Positions 43,262 through 55,019 of a stretch of 64,000 nucleotides of DNA are shown piece after piece. The translations under genes and the position numbers were made by a program. The notes beneath the pieces were generated by a model. The model had not been told where the DNA came from. It did no database searches and saw nothing but the letters and a program-made list of their open reading frames with translations. The DNA comes from Bacteroidota bacterium (lineage in GTDB: Bacteria > Bacteroidota > Bacteroidia > Chitinophagales > Chitinophagaceae). The first letter of the stretch is position 1, and each line of letters begins with the position of its first letter. The stretch spans positions 80,689 to 144,688 of the forward strand of contig JAHEFI010000047.1 of the NCBI GenBank assembly GCA_024640255.1. Direction: 5' to 3'.

Positions 43262-44845
43262 ATGAAAATCACTGCTAAATACCTTGTTCTACAAATCTGT
43301 AGTCTTTTATTAATTTCTCAAACTGTAATAGCTTCTGAAAAATCGAATAAGCCAAGAATTATCATAACAGCTGATCCAGAGTTGGATGATAATAATTCAA
43401 TGATTCGTTTTTTATTATATAGTTCAGAATTTAAAGTAGAGGGATTAATTTATACCAGTAGTCAGTTTCATTGGAAGGGAGATGGCAAGGGAACTAAATT
43501 TATGGTGCCTGGAAGAGAGTATACTAAATATGGCTTGAATTTATGTCCATGCACTTCCTATAGATGGAGAGAAGGGGAGAGATTTATTCACGAAGCAGTG
43601 GAAGCTTATGGAAAAGTGTATTCCAATTTAAAAATTCATAATCCTGCTTATCCAACACCAGCATACTTAAAATCCAAAGTAAAATATGGGAATATCGAAT
43701 TTGAAGGTGATTATTCAAAAGACACAGAAGGTTCCAATTTAATTAAATCGGTTTTATTGGACGATATACCCGGACCTGTTTATATTACTGCATGGGGAGG
43801 TCAAAGTACAATTGCAAGAGCGCTTAAATCTATAGAAGACGAGTTCGGTCATACCTCCAATTGGAAGCAAATAAAAAAGAAAGTAACTGATAAACTTGTT
43901 TTATTGCCTTCAGGTGAACAAGACAATACCTATGCAACTTATATTAAACCAAATTGGCCAGGCATTGATTATAGACAATTTAAAAATGGACCTAATTATG
44001 GTTATGGTGCACAATTGGTAGCAACTACAGAAAATGCATCATTGCTAACTAGTGAATGGATGAGAACAAATATTAGCTCTAAAGGACCTTTAGGTAGTAT
44101 ATATCGAGTATGGGGCGATGGTAAACAGATGGTAAAGAACGATCCCTTTGATTATTTTGGGTTAGATGGGTATACAAATGAAGCATTAAAAAAAATGGGT
44201 TATATAGTTTGGATGCCAAAGCAGGAAAAAGGGTCATGGCTGGGTGAAGGAGATACAGGTACGTTTATGAATATAATTTCAAATGGTTTGGAGGCAGATG
44301 AAAAAGAAACTGCCGGAGGATGGGGAGGTAGACCTTTTATTCCAGATCCAGCAACTTATATAGATCCATTTAGTAATGATACTACAAAAGTGAAGGCATT
44401 AGTGATCTCTGAAGATTTTTTAAAGAAACAAGCAGCATTAAAAGCCAATGAAATTCCCTATCCAAATTTCTTTCCTGCTGCACAAAATGATTTTGCTGCA
44501 AGAATGCAATGGAGCATAACGAATCAATTTAAATTAGCCAATCATGCTCCAGTGGTTCAAATAAAAGGACAACAAAACTTTTCTATCAAAGCAGGAGACA
44601 TAATCAAACTACAAGCATTAGTAAAAGATTCAGATGGAGATGATTATACTATCAAATGGTGGCAATTTAAACAGAGTGGAACTACTCCTGCTTTACATAT
44701 TACAAATGAGCATACACTGAATGCGACTATTGAAGTGCCAAAAGATATTTCTTCAAAAGAAATAATGGAAGTAGTTGTTGAGGTTACAGATAAAAGTGAG
44801 ACAGCTTTAACTAGATATCAGGTTATACATTTGAAATTACAATAA
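43262..44845 (+). CDS. DUF1593 secreted nucleoside-hydrolase-like protein
   Basis: 527 residues with a signal peptide (about 1-24). The N-terminal two thirds are a DUF1593 domain resembling inosine-uridine nucleoside hydrolases: ITADPELDDNNSMIRFLLYS gives the metal-binding Asp cluster, and TAWGGQSTIARAL follows. The C-terminal third is an Ig-like sandwich (PVVQIKGQQNFSIKAGD...). Some members are annotated as cellulose-binding, but nothing here confirms that. It precedes the PQQ dehydrogenase gene by 31 bp in the same direction. Confidence 0.9.
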   Translation: MKITAKYLVLQICSLLLISQTVIASEKSNKPRIIITADPELDDNNSMIRFLLYSSEFKVEGLIYTSSQFHWKGDGKGTKFMVPGREYTKYGLNLCPCTSYRWREGERFIHEAVEAYGKVYSNLKIHNPAYPTPAYLKSKVKYGNIEFEGDYSKDTEGSNLIKSVLLDDIPGPVYITAWGGQSTIARALKSIEDEFGHTSNWKQIKKKVTDKLVLLPSGEQDNTYATYIKPNWPGIDYRQFKNGPNYGYGAQLVATTENASLLTSEWMRTNISSKGPLGSIYRVWGDGKQMVKNDPFDYFGLDGYTNEALKKMGYIVWMPKQEKGSWLGEGDTGTFMNIISNGLEADEKETAGGWGGRPFIPDPATYIDPFSNDTTKVKALVISEDFLKKQAALKANEIPYPNFFPAAQNDFAARMQWSITNQFKLANHAPVVQIKGQQNFSIKAGDIIKLQALVKDSDGDDYTIKWWQFKQSGTTPALHITNEHTLNATIEVPKDISSKEIMEVVVEVTDKSETALTRYQVIHLKLQ

Positions 44846-44876
44846 TGAAATATAATTAACCATTCAATATAGTCCT

Positions 44877-47039
44877 ATGAAATTCAAAATATATATTATT
44901 GGAATACTTGCATTACAGTTAATAAATGCATGTAAACCAACCAAGCATTCTTATGAAGACTGGAGAGTGTATGGTGGTTCTAAAGAAAATATTAGGTATT
45001 CCTCTTTAACGGAAATAGATACCAATAACGTCCAGCAATTAACTCCGGTTTGGGAATTTCATACTAAGGATACTGGTTTTTTAACACAGTTGCAGTTTAA
45101 TCCCATAGTGATTGGTAATTCATTGTTTGCCATTTCTCCTAAGTTAAAATTGTTTTCATTAGATGCAGTAACAGGTAAACAACAATGGATGTTTGATCCT
45201 TATGAAATAAATAATAAAGACGTAAAAGGACTGGGATATTTTGCCATGAATGTTTGTAGAGGTGTAACCTATTTTGCAGATGGTGATTCTAAAAGATTAT
45301 TTTATGCTGCGGGTTCTAGTTTGTTTAGTATAGATGCCTTAACTGGTAAGCCTATTCAAAGTTTTGGAGTAGATGGCAAGATTGATTTACATAATGATTT
45401 GGGAAGGGATGTACAAGATTTATATATTGCCATGACCAGTCCAGGAATTATATATAAAGACATGATCATCATTGGAACAAGAGTTGCTGAAGAAGCAGCT
45501 GCGGCACCTGGCTATATTAGAGCATACGATGTGTACACTGGAAAATTAAGATGGATTTTTCATACCATTCCACAACCTGGTGAAGCAGGATTTGAAACAT
45601 GGGATGACAAAGAAGCATGGAAACATATTGGTGGAGCTAATGCCTGGGCGGGGTTTAGTATGGATGAAGAAAAAGGAATTTTGTTTGCTCCTATTGGATC
45701 TGCTTCATTTGATTTTTATGGTGGTAAAAGAACTGGCGACAATCTATTTGCGAATAGTGTGCTTGCATTAGATGCAGCTACTGGAAAAAGAATTTGGCAT
45801 TTTCAAACCGTGCATCATGATATTTGGGATAGAGATTTGCCCACTGCACCTGCATTAGTGACAATCACCAAAGAGGGAAAGAAAATAGAAGCTATTGCAC
45901 AACCCACTAAATCGGGATTTATTTTTTTATTGGATAGAGCTACTGGTAAACCAATTTATCCAATTGAAGAAAAGGCTGTACCATACTATTCTGAATTAAA
46001 TGGCGAAAAACTTTCTAGAACCCAGCCATGGCCTACTGTTATTGAGCCATTTGCTAGACAGTCATTGACCGAAAAAGAGTTGAATCATTTGGTTCCTGAA
46101 AGTTCTTATCAAGCTATTAAGAAAAAATTAGCGGAAGTAAGTACTGGATTTATATTTAATCCAAATACTAAAAAGGGAACTGTTATTTTTCCTGGTTTTG
46201 ATGGCGGTGCAGAATGGGGTGGACCTGCTTTTGATCCAACAACTGAAATAATGTATGTGAATGCCAATGAAATGCCATGGATTTTAACAATGGTTGAAAA
46301 TAATAATAAAGTGCTAGTTAATGAAAATAATGCAGCAGCAGGTAAAAGAATTTATACTTCTAATTGTATGGCATGTCATGGTCCAGAAAGAAAGGGCAGT
46401 GGAAATTATCCCACTTTAATTGGGGTTGATAAAAAATATACTTCTAGTTCTTTTATCAATTTAATAGCCTCTGGAAGAAGAATGATGCCGGCCTTTAAGC
46501 AGCTTAAAAAAGAAGAAGTGGAAGCGCTTGCTTCTTATGTATTAGATTTAAAAGACAAACAATTACAAACATATAAAGGACCACAAAAAACAACAGATCC
46601 ATATTGGGAGCTGCCTTATAATTCTACAGGGTATAATAAATTTTTAACCAAAGAAGGATATCCTGCAGTGATGCCGCCTTGGGGTACTTTAAATGCCATT
46701 GATTTAAAATCTGGTAAAATAATTTGGAAAGACACACTAGGTGATTATCCTGAACTCTTAGCAAAAGGTATTCATACAGGTACTGAAAATTATGGTGGCC
46801 CTGTAGTTACCGCAGGTGGTTTAGTATTTATTGCAGCAACAAAAGATAGCAAAATGAGGGCTTTCAATAAGCGCAATGGAAAACTCTTATGGGAAACTAC
46901 TTTACCTGCTCCTGGATTTGCAACACCCACAGTGTATTCTATTGGTGGAAAGCAATATATTGTTATTGCCTGTGGTGGAGGTAAATTAGGTACGAAATCC
47001 GGGGATTCTTATATAGCTTTTGCTTTAAACAAAAAGTAA
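44877..47039 (+). CDS. lipoprotein PQQ-dependent dehydrogenase with cytochrome c domain
   Basis: 720 residues. Lipobox INAC (Cys19), so it is anchored in the periplasm. The eight-bladed quinoprotein propeller includes WRVYGGSKENIRYSSLTEI, KLRWIFHTIP, HHDIWDRDLPTAPALV and GGPVVTAGGLVFIAATKDSK repeats. A cytochrome c insertion carries CMACHGPERKG with Met (MMPAF) as distal ligand. This is the membrane-glucose/pyranose dehydrogenase-like group found in Bacteroidota. It oxidises a sugar or alcohol and passes electrons to the fused heme. No PQQ synthesis genes are visible here, so the cofactor may be imported. Confidence 0.93.
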   Translation: MKFKIYIIGILALQLINACKPTKHSYEDWRVYGGSKENIRYSSLTEIDTNNVQQLTPVWEFHTKDTGFLTQLQFNPIVIGNSLFAISPKLKLFSLDAVTGKQQWMFDPYEINNKDVKGLGYFAMNVCRGVTYFADGDSKRLFYAAGSSLFSIDALTGKPIQSFGVDGKIDLHNDLGRDVQDLYIAMTSPGIIYKDMIIIGTRVAEEAAAAPGYIRAYDVYTGKLRWIFHTIPQPGEAGFETWDDKEAWKHIGGANAWAGFSMDEEKGILFAPIGSASFDFYGGKRTGDNLFANSVLALDAATGKRIWHFQTVHHDIWDRDLPTAPALVTITKEGKKIEAIAQPTKSGFIFLLDRATGKPIYPIEEKAVPYYSELNGEKLSRTQPWPTVIEPFARQSLTEKELNHLVPESSYQAIKKKLAEVSTGFIFNPNTKKGTVIFPGFDGGAEWGGPAFDPTTEIMYVNANEMPWILTMVENNNKVLVNENNAAAGKRIYTSNCMACHGPERKGSGNYPTLIGVDKKYTSSSFINLIASGRRMMPAFKQLKKEEVEALASYVLDLKDKQLQTYKGPQKTTDPYWELPYNSTGYNKFLTKEGYPAVMPPWGTLNAIDLKSGKIIWKDTLGDYPELLAKGIHTGTENYGGPVVTAGGLVFIAATKDSKMRAFNKRNGKLLWETTLPAPGFATPTVYSIGGKQYIVIACGGGKLGTKSGDSYIAFALNKK

Positions 47040-48942
<1,903 letters not shown>

Positions 48943-49007
48943 AAGACTAATTTGTCATCAAATTTACCTTTTTAAACAATGATTTATGCTCCAATCTATC
49001 TAAATCA

Positions 49008-49024
49008 GTAAAAATGGTAGAATT
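49008..49024 (+). promoter_or_regulatory. candidate AraC-family binding site, copy 1
   Basis: GTAAAAATGGTAGAATT between the AraC gene and the esterase. An identical copy lies at 50731-50747. Confidence 0.5.
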
Positions 49025-49096
49025 CTCATTAATAGATATACTTCATTGGGTTTGATTAAGTTTAATTTACACCTTGTATAAACAATCAAACATGCT

Positions 49097-50713
49097 ATGA
49101 AAAAATTATTATTTGTTGTAATAATCTTAACTGCTTTTTTTCAAACAAAAGCACAAGAGCAACCAGATATTACTAACTCGTTAGTTCTAAAAGTCGAAGG
49201 AGGATCTATTAAAGGCTTAATAAATCAAGATGTAGTTTCCTATAAAGGAATTCCTTTTGCAGCGCCACCAGTGGGTCAGTTGCGATGGAGGGCGCCGCAA
49301 CCAGTGATTGCATGGGATGGTGTTCGTGATGCATCTAATTTTGGTAAAGATTGTGCTCAAGCTGCTTTTGGACCAAATGCAGACTCTATATCCAAAACAT
49401 CTTCTGAAGATTGTTTATGCTTAAATGTTTGGGCTCCTTCAAAAAATAATACAACCAAAAAACTACCAGTAATGGTTTGGATACATGGTGGGGCATTTAT
49501 GTTTGGAAGTGGTGCTCAACAAGATTTTTCGGGTGAAAAATTTGCCAAACAGGGTGTTATTTTAGTAACAATCAATTATAGATTAGGAAGACTTGGATTT
49601 TTTGCTTTTCCTGCTTTAACAAAAGAACAACCTAAAGAGTTTAAAGGCAATTATGCTTATATGGATCAAATTGCTGCACTAAAATGGGTGAAGAATAATA
49701 TAGCTGCATTTGGAGGAGATCCAAATAATGTAACCATTTTTGGAGAATCTGCAGGTGGCGTTTCAGTACAATCTTTAATTTCAATTCCATCAGCAAAAGA
49801 TCTTTTCCAAAAAGGAATTATTGAATCTGGTGGAGGTAGAGATGGAGTTTTAACTGGAAGACCAATAAATAAAGAAAATGCAGATTCTTATTATCCAGTT
49901 TCTGCTGAAACGATTGGTGTGAATTTTGCAAAAAGATATGGCATTAATGAAACAGATGAAATTGGTTTAGCAAAATTAAGAGCACTAACTGTTGCACAAA
50001 TTATTGACAAAGGACAAGAGAGAGATGCAAGTTCTGGGGCTCCAACCTATTCTGGGCCAATTTTTGATGGTCAGCTGGTAGTTGAAACTGCACAATCTTT
50101 CTATAATTCCAATAAAGCATCCAATGTATCTGTGATGATTGGGTCTAATAGTGCAGAAGTTCCAGCAGGATTTGTAAATGCCCAAAACAAAGACGAATTA
50201 TTTTCGCTTTTTGGTAAAATGAAAGAAGAAGCAAAGCAGGTTTATGACGAAGATGGTAAAACGGAATTTGGTCAAATTTTATCAATGGTTAATACAGATA
50301 AAGTGTGGGCAGAACCTGCAAGATTTACAGCTAATGCAATTACTAAAAAAGGGGGTATTGCATATGTTTATTTATTCTCTTATGTTTCACCTGCTATGAA
50401 ACAGTATATGCGTTATGGTGCTGCTCATGCTTCAGAAATTTCTTATGTTTTTGACAATCTTAGATCAAGAAATAACGATCCTATAAGTGAAACAGATAAG
50501 GCTGTAGCAACAATGATGAATACCTATTGGGTGAATTTTGCAAAATATGGTAATCCAAATGGAGTGGGTTTAGCAAAGTGGCCAAAATTTTCAACAGACA
50601 CAGATGAATTAATTGAATTTTTGGGTGATGGAACGGCCATTGGAAAAGCTAATCCTAAAAAGAAAAGACTGGATTTAATTCAAAAAGCAGTTGAGTCTGG
50701 CAATTTGCATTAG
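49097..50713 (+). CDS. secreted type B carboxylesterase
   Basis: 538 residues. Signal peptide 1-19. Alpha/beta hydrolase of the cholinesterase family: GIPFAAPPVGQLRWRAPQP, SEDCLCLNVWAP, the oxyanion loop WIHGGAFMFGSG, nucleophile elbow GESAGG, and the C-terminal GAAHASEISYVF with catalytic His. It hydrolyses ester bonds of unknown substrate outside the cytoplasm. It is likely regulated with the divergent AraC/aldo-keto reductase pair and the downstream cupin gene. Confidence 0.95.
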   Translation: MKKLLFVVIILTAFFQTKAQEQPDITNSLVLKVEGGSIKGLINQDVVSYKGIPFAAPPVGQLRWRAPQPVIAWDGVRDASNFGKDCAQAAFGPNADSISKTSSEDCLCLNVWAPSKNNTTKKLPVMVWIHGGAFMFGSGAQQDFSGEKFAKQGVILVTINYRLGRLGFFAFPALTKEQPKEFKGNYAYMDQIAALKWVKNNIAAFGGDPNNVTIFGESAGGVSVQSLISIPSAKDLFQKGIIESGGGRDGVLTGRPINKENADSYYPVSAETIGVNFAKRYGINETDEIGLAKLRALTVAQIIDKGQERDASSGAPTYSGPIFDGQLVVETAQSFYNSNKASNVSVMIGSNSAEVPAGFVNAQNKDELFSLFGKMKEEAKQVYDEDGKTEFGQILSMVNTDKVWAEPARFTANAITKKGGIAYVYLFSYVSPAMKQYMRYGAAHASEISYVFDNLRSRNNDPISETDKAVATMMNTYWVNFAKYGNPNGVGLAKWPKFSTDTDELIEFLGDGTAIGKANPKKKRLDLIQKAVESGNLH

Positions 50714-50730
50714 ACAAATATTAGCAAAAG

Positions 50731-50747
50731 GTAAAAATGGTAGAATT
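50731..50747 (+). promoter_or_regulatory. candidate AraC-family binding site, copy 2
   Basis: Second exact copy of GTAAAAATGGTAGAATT, 65 bp before the cupin start. No gene is present in the interval. Confidence 0.5.
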
Positions 50748-50811
50748 TGCAGTTATTTATATAACAACATAATATTAGAAAAATTGATCTTTGCACTTTA
50801 AAATGTTCAAC

Positions 50812-51672
50812 ATGAAAAAAATATTAGGATTTCTATTAACCATTGTGGCTTTAATAAATAGCAATGAAATAATTGCGCAAGATAATTCCATCTTTACTTT
50901 AGGAGAGAAAAACATTAACACGCACAATACTGGATCAGTGTGGTTAAAAGAAATTAGTACACCTGATAGTGTTTTTGAATTTGGTATGGCTTTTGCAAGT
51001 TTCGCTCCCAATGCTAAACTAGATTGGCATATGCATCCAGGAGGTCAAATTTTAATTATTACAAATGGAATTGGGTATTATCAAGAGAAAGGAATGCCAA
51101 GACAGGTGGTTCGTAAAGGTGATATTATCAAATGTGCTCCGAATGTTTTGCATTGGCATGGATCTACTCCTAATACTGGGTTTTCTTATATCGCTAGTTC
51201 TCCATCTCAAAAAGGTAAAACTATTTGGAAAGAGCCAGTAGACGAGAAAGAATACAATGTGATTGACCCATCAGTTCCAACTGCCAATACTTTAGAGCAA
51301 ACAATTAAAAACTTATCAAAGAAAAAATGGGATTGGATGTCTGCAAAAAATGCCGATTCTTTAAGCGTTTTGTTTGACGAAAAGTGTGAATTTGTGCATA
51401 TGGGTGGAACATGGGGTAAGGAAAGAGAAGTGGATATTATTAAAGGGGGTTTTATCTGGTACAAAAAAGCCGAAGTATACAATACATCTGTTAAGTTTTA
51501 TGGAAACACTGCTATCGTATTGAGTGACATTGACTTAGTAGCTGTGGTAGGAGGCAAAGATGCGATCAATCCATTTATGGTTACCGAGGTTTATATAAAT
51601 GAGGGTGGTTTATGGAAACTTGGACAGCTTACTTTTTCACATTTGGCTAGACCTCTGAAGTTGCCAAAGTAA
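50812..51672 (+). CDS. cupin / NTF2-like secreted protein
   Basis: 286 residues from the ATG at 50812, which begins a clean signal peptide (MKKILGFLLTIVALINSNEIIAQ). The ORF track's earlier starts at 50791 and 50803 only add a polar stub. A cupin domain (about 45-115) has metal-binding His in WHMHPGGQIL and the second motif HWHG. A C-terminal NTF2/SnoaL-like domain (about 155-285) follows. The combination is seen in Bacteroidota proteins beside oxidoreductases; function is unknown. The 17-bp repeat upstream points to shared control with the esterase. Confidence 0.88.
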   Translation: MKKILGFLLTIVALINSNEIIAQDNSIFTLGEKNINTHNTGSVWLKEISTPDSVFEFGMAFASFAPNAKLDWHMHPGGQILIITNGIGYYQEKGMPRQVVRKGDIIKCAPNVLHWHGSTPNTGFSYIASSPSQKGKTIWKEPVDEKEYNVIDPSVPTANTLEQTIKNLSKKKWDWMSAKNADSLSVLFDEKCEFVHMGGTWGKEREVDIIKGGFIWYKKAEVYNTSVKFYGNTAIVLSDIDLVAVVGGKDAINPFMVTEVYINEGGLWKLGQLTFSHLARPLKLPK

Positions 51673-51782
51673 AAAAGGTTACCATTTATCAATTTGTTTA
51701 AAAAAGGTGAATTTTTACCCAAATAAATGGGTTAATTTTAAAAGGTAATGAAATTGTTTCATTCAAGTATAAAAACTGCTAT

Positions 51783-52253
51783 ATGTCAAAATTTAATTTA
51801 AAAGTAAACGGCAAAAATCATGAGGTGGATGTAGATCCAACTACCCCGGTATTATGGGTGTTACGTGATCATTTAAACCTAATTGGAACCAAGTTTGGAT
51901 GTGGAGTGGGTTCATGTGGTGCATGTACTATTCATTTAAATGGCCGTGCTTTAAAATCATGTCAATTACCAGTTGCTGCTGTAGGCACTCAACCCATTAC
52001 AACAATCGAAGGTGTAGTGGAAGAAGTAGGTGAAATGCATCCAGTACAAAAAGCTTGGTTAGAATTAGACGTTGCTCAATGTGGTTATTGCCAAACTGGA
52101 CAGATTATGGCAGCAGTAGCTTTATTAAAAACAAAACCAAACCCAACAGAGGAAGAAATAGAATCTGCGATGAGTGGAAATATATGTCGTTGTGGAACTT
52201 ATGTAAGAATCAAAGCAGCTATTCAACAAGCGGCAAAATCATCAACCAAATAA
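51783..52253 (+). CDS. 2Fe-2S subunit of a molybdenum hydroxylase
   Basis: 156 residues. Plant-type 2Fe-2S cluster CGVGSCGACTIHL and a second cluster CGYCQTGQIM ... GNICRCGTY. This is the small subunit of isoquinoline 1-oxidoreductase/aldehyde-dehydrogenase-type enzymes (IorA). It shuttles electrons from the Mo subunit to an acceptor, here probably the cytochrome c downstream. It heads the 10-kb molybdenum cluster. The Mo subunit starts 11 bp after it. Confidence 0.95.
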   Translation: MSKFNLKVNGKNHEVDVDPTTPVLWVLRDHLNLIGTKFGCGVGSCGACTIHLNGRALKSCQLPVAAVGTQPITTIEGVVEEVGEMHPVQKAWLELDVAQCGYCQTGQIMAAVALLKTKPNPTEEEIESAMSGNICRCGTYVRIKAAIQQAAKSSTK

Positions 52254-52264
52254 AATTGTAAAAA

Positions 52265-54514
52265 ATGGAAAAGTCAACAAATAATCAAAGCAGACGTTCA
52301 TTCCTGAAAGTTACATCTTTAACTGGTGGCGGAATGATGATTGGATTTAGCTGGTTAGCTAATTTATTACCTAATGAAGCTTTAGCAACAGCTGCGAATG
52401 CTAATGATTGGGTAGAGCTTACCGGATTTATTAAAATTACTCCAGACAATCAAGTAAAAATATTTAACCCTAACCCAGAGTTTGGAACCAATGTAATGAC
52501 TTCTTTACCAATGATGGTGAATGAAGAATTGCAAGCAGATTGGTCTAAAGTAATTGTAGAAATGGGTGATTACGATACACCAAGATTTAAAAGTCAGTTT
52601 ACTGGAGGAAGTAGAGGTATGGCGCAAGGTTGGAAGCCATTAAGAACTGCTGGTGCTACTGCAAGAATGATGCTAATGCAAGCTGCAGCTAATGAATGGA
52701 ATGTGCCTGTAGCAGAATTAACAGTAGCTAATGGAGTGGTATCACATAAAGCATCTAATAGATCTGCGAATTTTGGAGCATTAGCAACAGCCGCTTCAAA
52801 ATTAACGGCACCCACTAATGTAGAATTAAAAAAGAATTCCGCTTTTTCTTTAATTGGTACACCACAAAAAAATAAAGTGGGTAAAGATATTGTTGCTGGA
52901 CATTCTTTATTTACGATGGATTATAAGCATGAGGGAATGTTAATTGCCATGGCAATACATCCACCAGCATTTGGTATGACTTTAAAATCTTTTGATGCAA
53001 CAGAAGCATTAAAAATGCCAGGTATTAAAAGCGTATTTGATATTCAAGTATATAAAGATGGTTACAAAAGAGCCGGGTTTGATACAAGAGCATTCAATAA
53101 ATTAGTAGTAGTGGTAGGTAATTCTACATGGGAAGTAATGAATGCAAGAAAAAAAGTGAATGTACAATGGATACCCACTGAAACCACTAAAGAAATTGTT
53201 GCAGCATGGGGCGGACAAAGAGAAGAAATTGTACCTGCTGGTTTAGAAAGTACAGATGAGCATATGAAGCAAATGTATGCGATGCAACAAAAGCCTGCGA
53301 AATTGTTAAGAAAAGATGGAGATCCTGAGACTGCTTTTTCAAAAGCTGCTAAAGTGATTGAAAGAACTTATTCAGCGCCTTTCTTATCACATAATCCAAT
53401 GGAGCCAATTAGTTGTTTCGCGCATATCACTGATGAGAAAGCTTATTTTGTTGCACCAATTCAGATACCTGAAATGATGAAGCAAAATATAGTAAGCAAT
53501 TTGGGTATTCCTGGTGATAAGATAGAAATGAAATTAACTAGAATGGGTGGTGGTTTTGGAAGACGAGCATATGGACACTATATTGTTGAAGCTGGATTGA
53601 TTTCACAAAAAATAAAAGCGCCAGTAAAATTAATTTACACAAGAGAAGACGATATGACCAATGGTATTTATCGTCCAACTTATATGGTTACTTACAAAGC
53701 TGCAATAGACGCAACTAATAATGTAACAGCTATTGCTATCAAAGGGGGTGGTATACCAGAAGGAGCAGTGCATGAGAATCGTTTCCCTGCTGGAGCTTTT
53801 GAAAATTATATTGCAGAAGGATGGGAAATTCCTTCTAATATTACGATTGGTGCATTTAGAGCACCAGGCTCCAACTTTATTGCTTCTGCTGAGCAAAGTT
53901 TCTTGGATGAATTAGCTGAAACTATTGGTAAAGATCCATTAGATTATCGCTTAGAGTTATTAAGAAAAGCAAAAGCAAATCCAGTTGGTAAGAGAAATGA
54001 TTATGATGCTGATAGATATATTGCTGTATTAGAATTGGTAAAAGAAAAATCTAATTGGGCTGCAAGACCTAAAAATGCAAAAAGAGGTGTGGCAGCTTAT
54101 TTCTGTCATAGTTCTTATGCTGCACATGTGGTAGATGTGACTATGAAAGATGGCCAACCAGTAATCGATAAAGTTGTATCAGCTATTGATTGTGGCGTTA
54201 TAGTTAATCCAGAGGGTGCTGTAAATATGGTGGAAGGTGCTGTAGTAGATGGTATTGGTAATGCCTTGTATGGTGGTATGAGAATTGAAAAAGGTGTTCC
54301 AATGCAAAAGAATTTAAATCAGTACAGAATTATCAGACATAAGGAAGCCCCTAAAAAAATTGAAGTACATTTTGTTCAAAATAATTTTGATCCAACAGGT
54401 TTGGGAGAACCTCCATTCCCACCAGTATTTGGAGCATTAGCTAATGCATTGTATAAAGCAACAGGAAAGCGTTTATATAATCAACCTTATTTGAACGAAT
54501 TAAATAAAAGCTAA
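52265..54514 (+). CDS. molybdopterin subunit of a molybdenum hydroxylase
   Basis: 749 residues with a Tat signal (RRSFLKVTS near residue 10). The cofactor-binding large subunit (IorB/xanthine dehydrogenase family) shows MGGGFGRRAYGHY, IGAFRAPGSNF and the catalytic-glutamate region GLGEPPFPPVFGAL near the C-terminus. It hydroxylates an aldehyde or N-heterocycle; the substrate cannot be told. The Tat signal means it folds with cofactor in the cytoplasm and is exported. It pairs with the 2Fe-2S subunit before it. Confidence 0.95.
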   Translation: MEKSTNNQSRRSFLKVTSLTGGGMMIGFSWLANLLPNEALATAANANDWVELTGFIKITPDNQVKIFNPNPEFGTNVMTSLPMMVNEELQADWSKVIVEMGDYDTPRFKSQFTGGSRGMAQGWKPLRTAGATARMMLMQAAANEWNVPVAELTVANGVVSHKASNRSANFGALATAASKLTAPTNVELKKNSAFSLIGTPQKNKVGKDIVAGHSLFTMDYKHEGMLIAMAIHPPAFGMTLKSFDATEALKMPGIKSVFDIQVYKDGYKRAGFDTRAFNKLVVVVGNSTWEVMNARKKVNVQWIPTETTKEIVAAWGGQREEIVPAGLESTDEHMKQMYAMQQKPAKLLRKDGDPETAFSKAAKVIERTYSAPFLSHNPMEPISCFAHITDEKAYFVAPIQIPEMMKQNIVSNLGIPGDKIEMKLTRMGGGFGRRAYGHYIVEAGLISQKIKAPVKLIYTREDDMTNGIYRPTYMVTYKAAIDATNNVTAIAIKGGGIPEGAVHENRFPAGAFENYIAEGWEIPSNITIGAFRAPGSNFIASAEQSFLDELAETIGKDPLDYRLELLRKAKANPVGKRNDYDADRYIAVLELVKEKSNWAARPKNAKRGVAAYFCHSSYAAHVVDVTMKDGQPVIDKVVSAIDCGVIVNPEGAVNMVEGAVVDGIGNALYGGMRIEKGVPMQKNLNQYRIIRHKEAPKKIEVHFVQNNFDPTGLGEPPFPPVFGALANALYKATGKRLYNQPYLNELNKS

Positions 54515-54540
54515 AAAATTTAAATCTTTAACTCATTAAA

Positions 54541-54565
54541 AAAGATTGCTTAGGCAGTCTTTTTT
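54541..54565 (+). terminator. hairpin after the molybdenum hydroxylase subunits
   Basis: AAAGATTGC pairs with GCAGTCTTT (one G-U) over a 4-nt loop, in T-rich surroundings on both strands. Probably a partial terminator, because the cytochrome and Moco genes continue. Confidence 0.6.
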
Positions 54566-54588
54566 AATTAATATTCAAATTAATTAAA

Positions 54589-55008
54589 ATGAAAAAAGCA
54601 ATACTTTTTATTTCACTAGGAATGATGGCATTAGCAAGTCAATCTTTTAAACAAGCTAATTCATCTAGTTTGTCAAATGGAAAAAATGTATATGAGACTT
54701 ATTGTATGTCTTGTCATATGGACAATGGTACAGGTGTGCCTGGGGCATTCCCTTCATTGGTTAAAACAGGTAATTTGGCGGATAAAAATAGATTAGTTAA
54801 AATTATATTACAAGGTGTTCGTGGTCCAATTAATGTAAAAGAAACAAAATATGATGGAGAAATGGCTAGTATTAGTTTATCTGATAAAGAAACAGCTGAT
54901 GTAATTAATTATATTCGAAATTCTTGGGGCAATAAAGCACCTATGATCACTGTTCCAGAAGTAGCGGCTGCTAAAAAAGCAGTTGTAAAAGGGTATCAAG
55001 CTTATTAA
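54589..55008 (+). CDS. periplasmic cytochrome c
   Basis: 139 residues. Signal peptide about 1-21, single heme site CMSCH (about 39-43), and a distal Met probably in DGEMASIS. It is a small class I cytochrome c and likely takes electrons from the upstream molybdenum hydroxylase, as usual for IorAB-type enzymes of this group. XdhC follows after 11 bp. Confidence 0.93.
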   Translation: MKKAILFISLGMMALASQSFKQANSSSLSNGKNVYETYCMSCHMDNGTGVPGAFPSLVKTGNLADKNRLVKIILQGVRGPINVKETKYDGEMASISLSDKETADVINYIRNSWGNKAPMITVPEVAAAKKAVVKGYQAY

Positions 55009-55019
55009 ACATTCAATAA

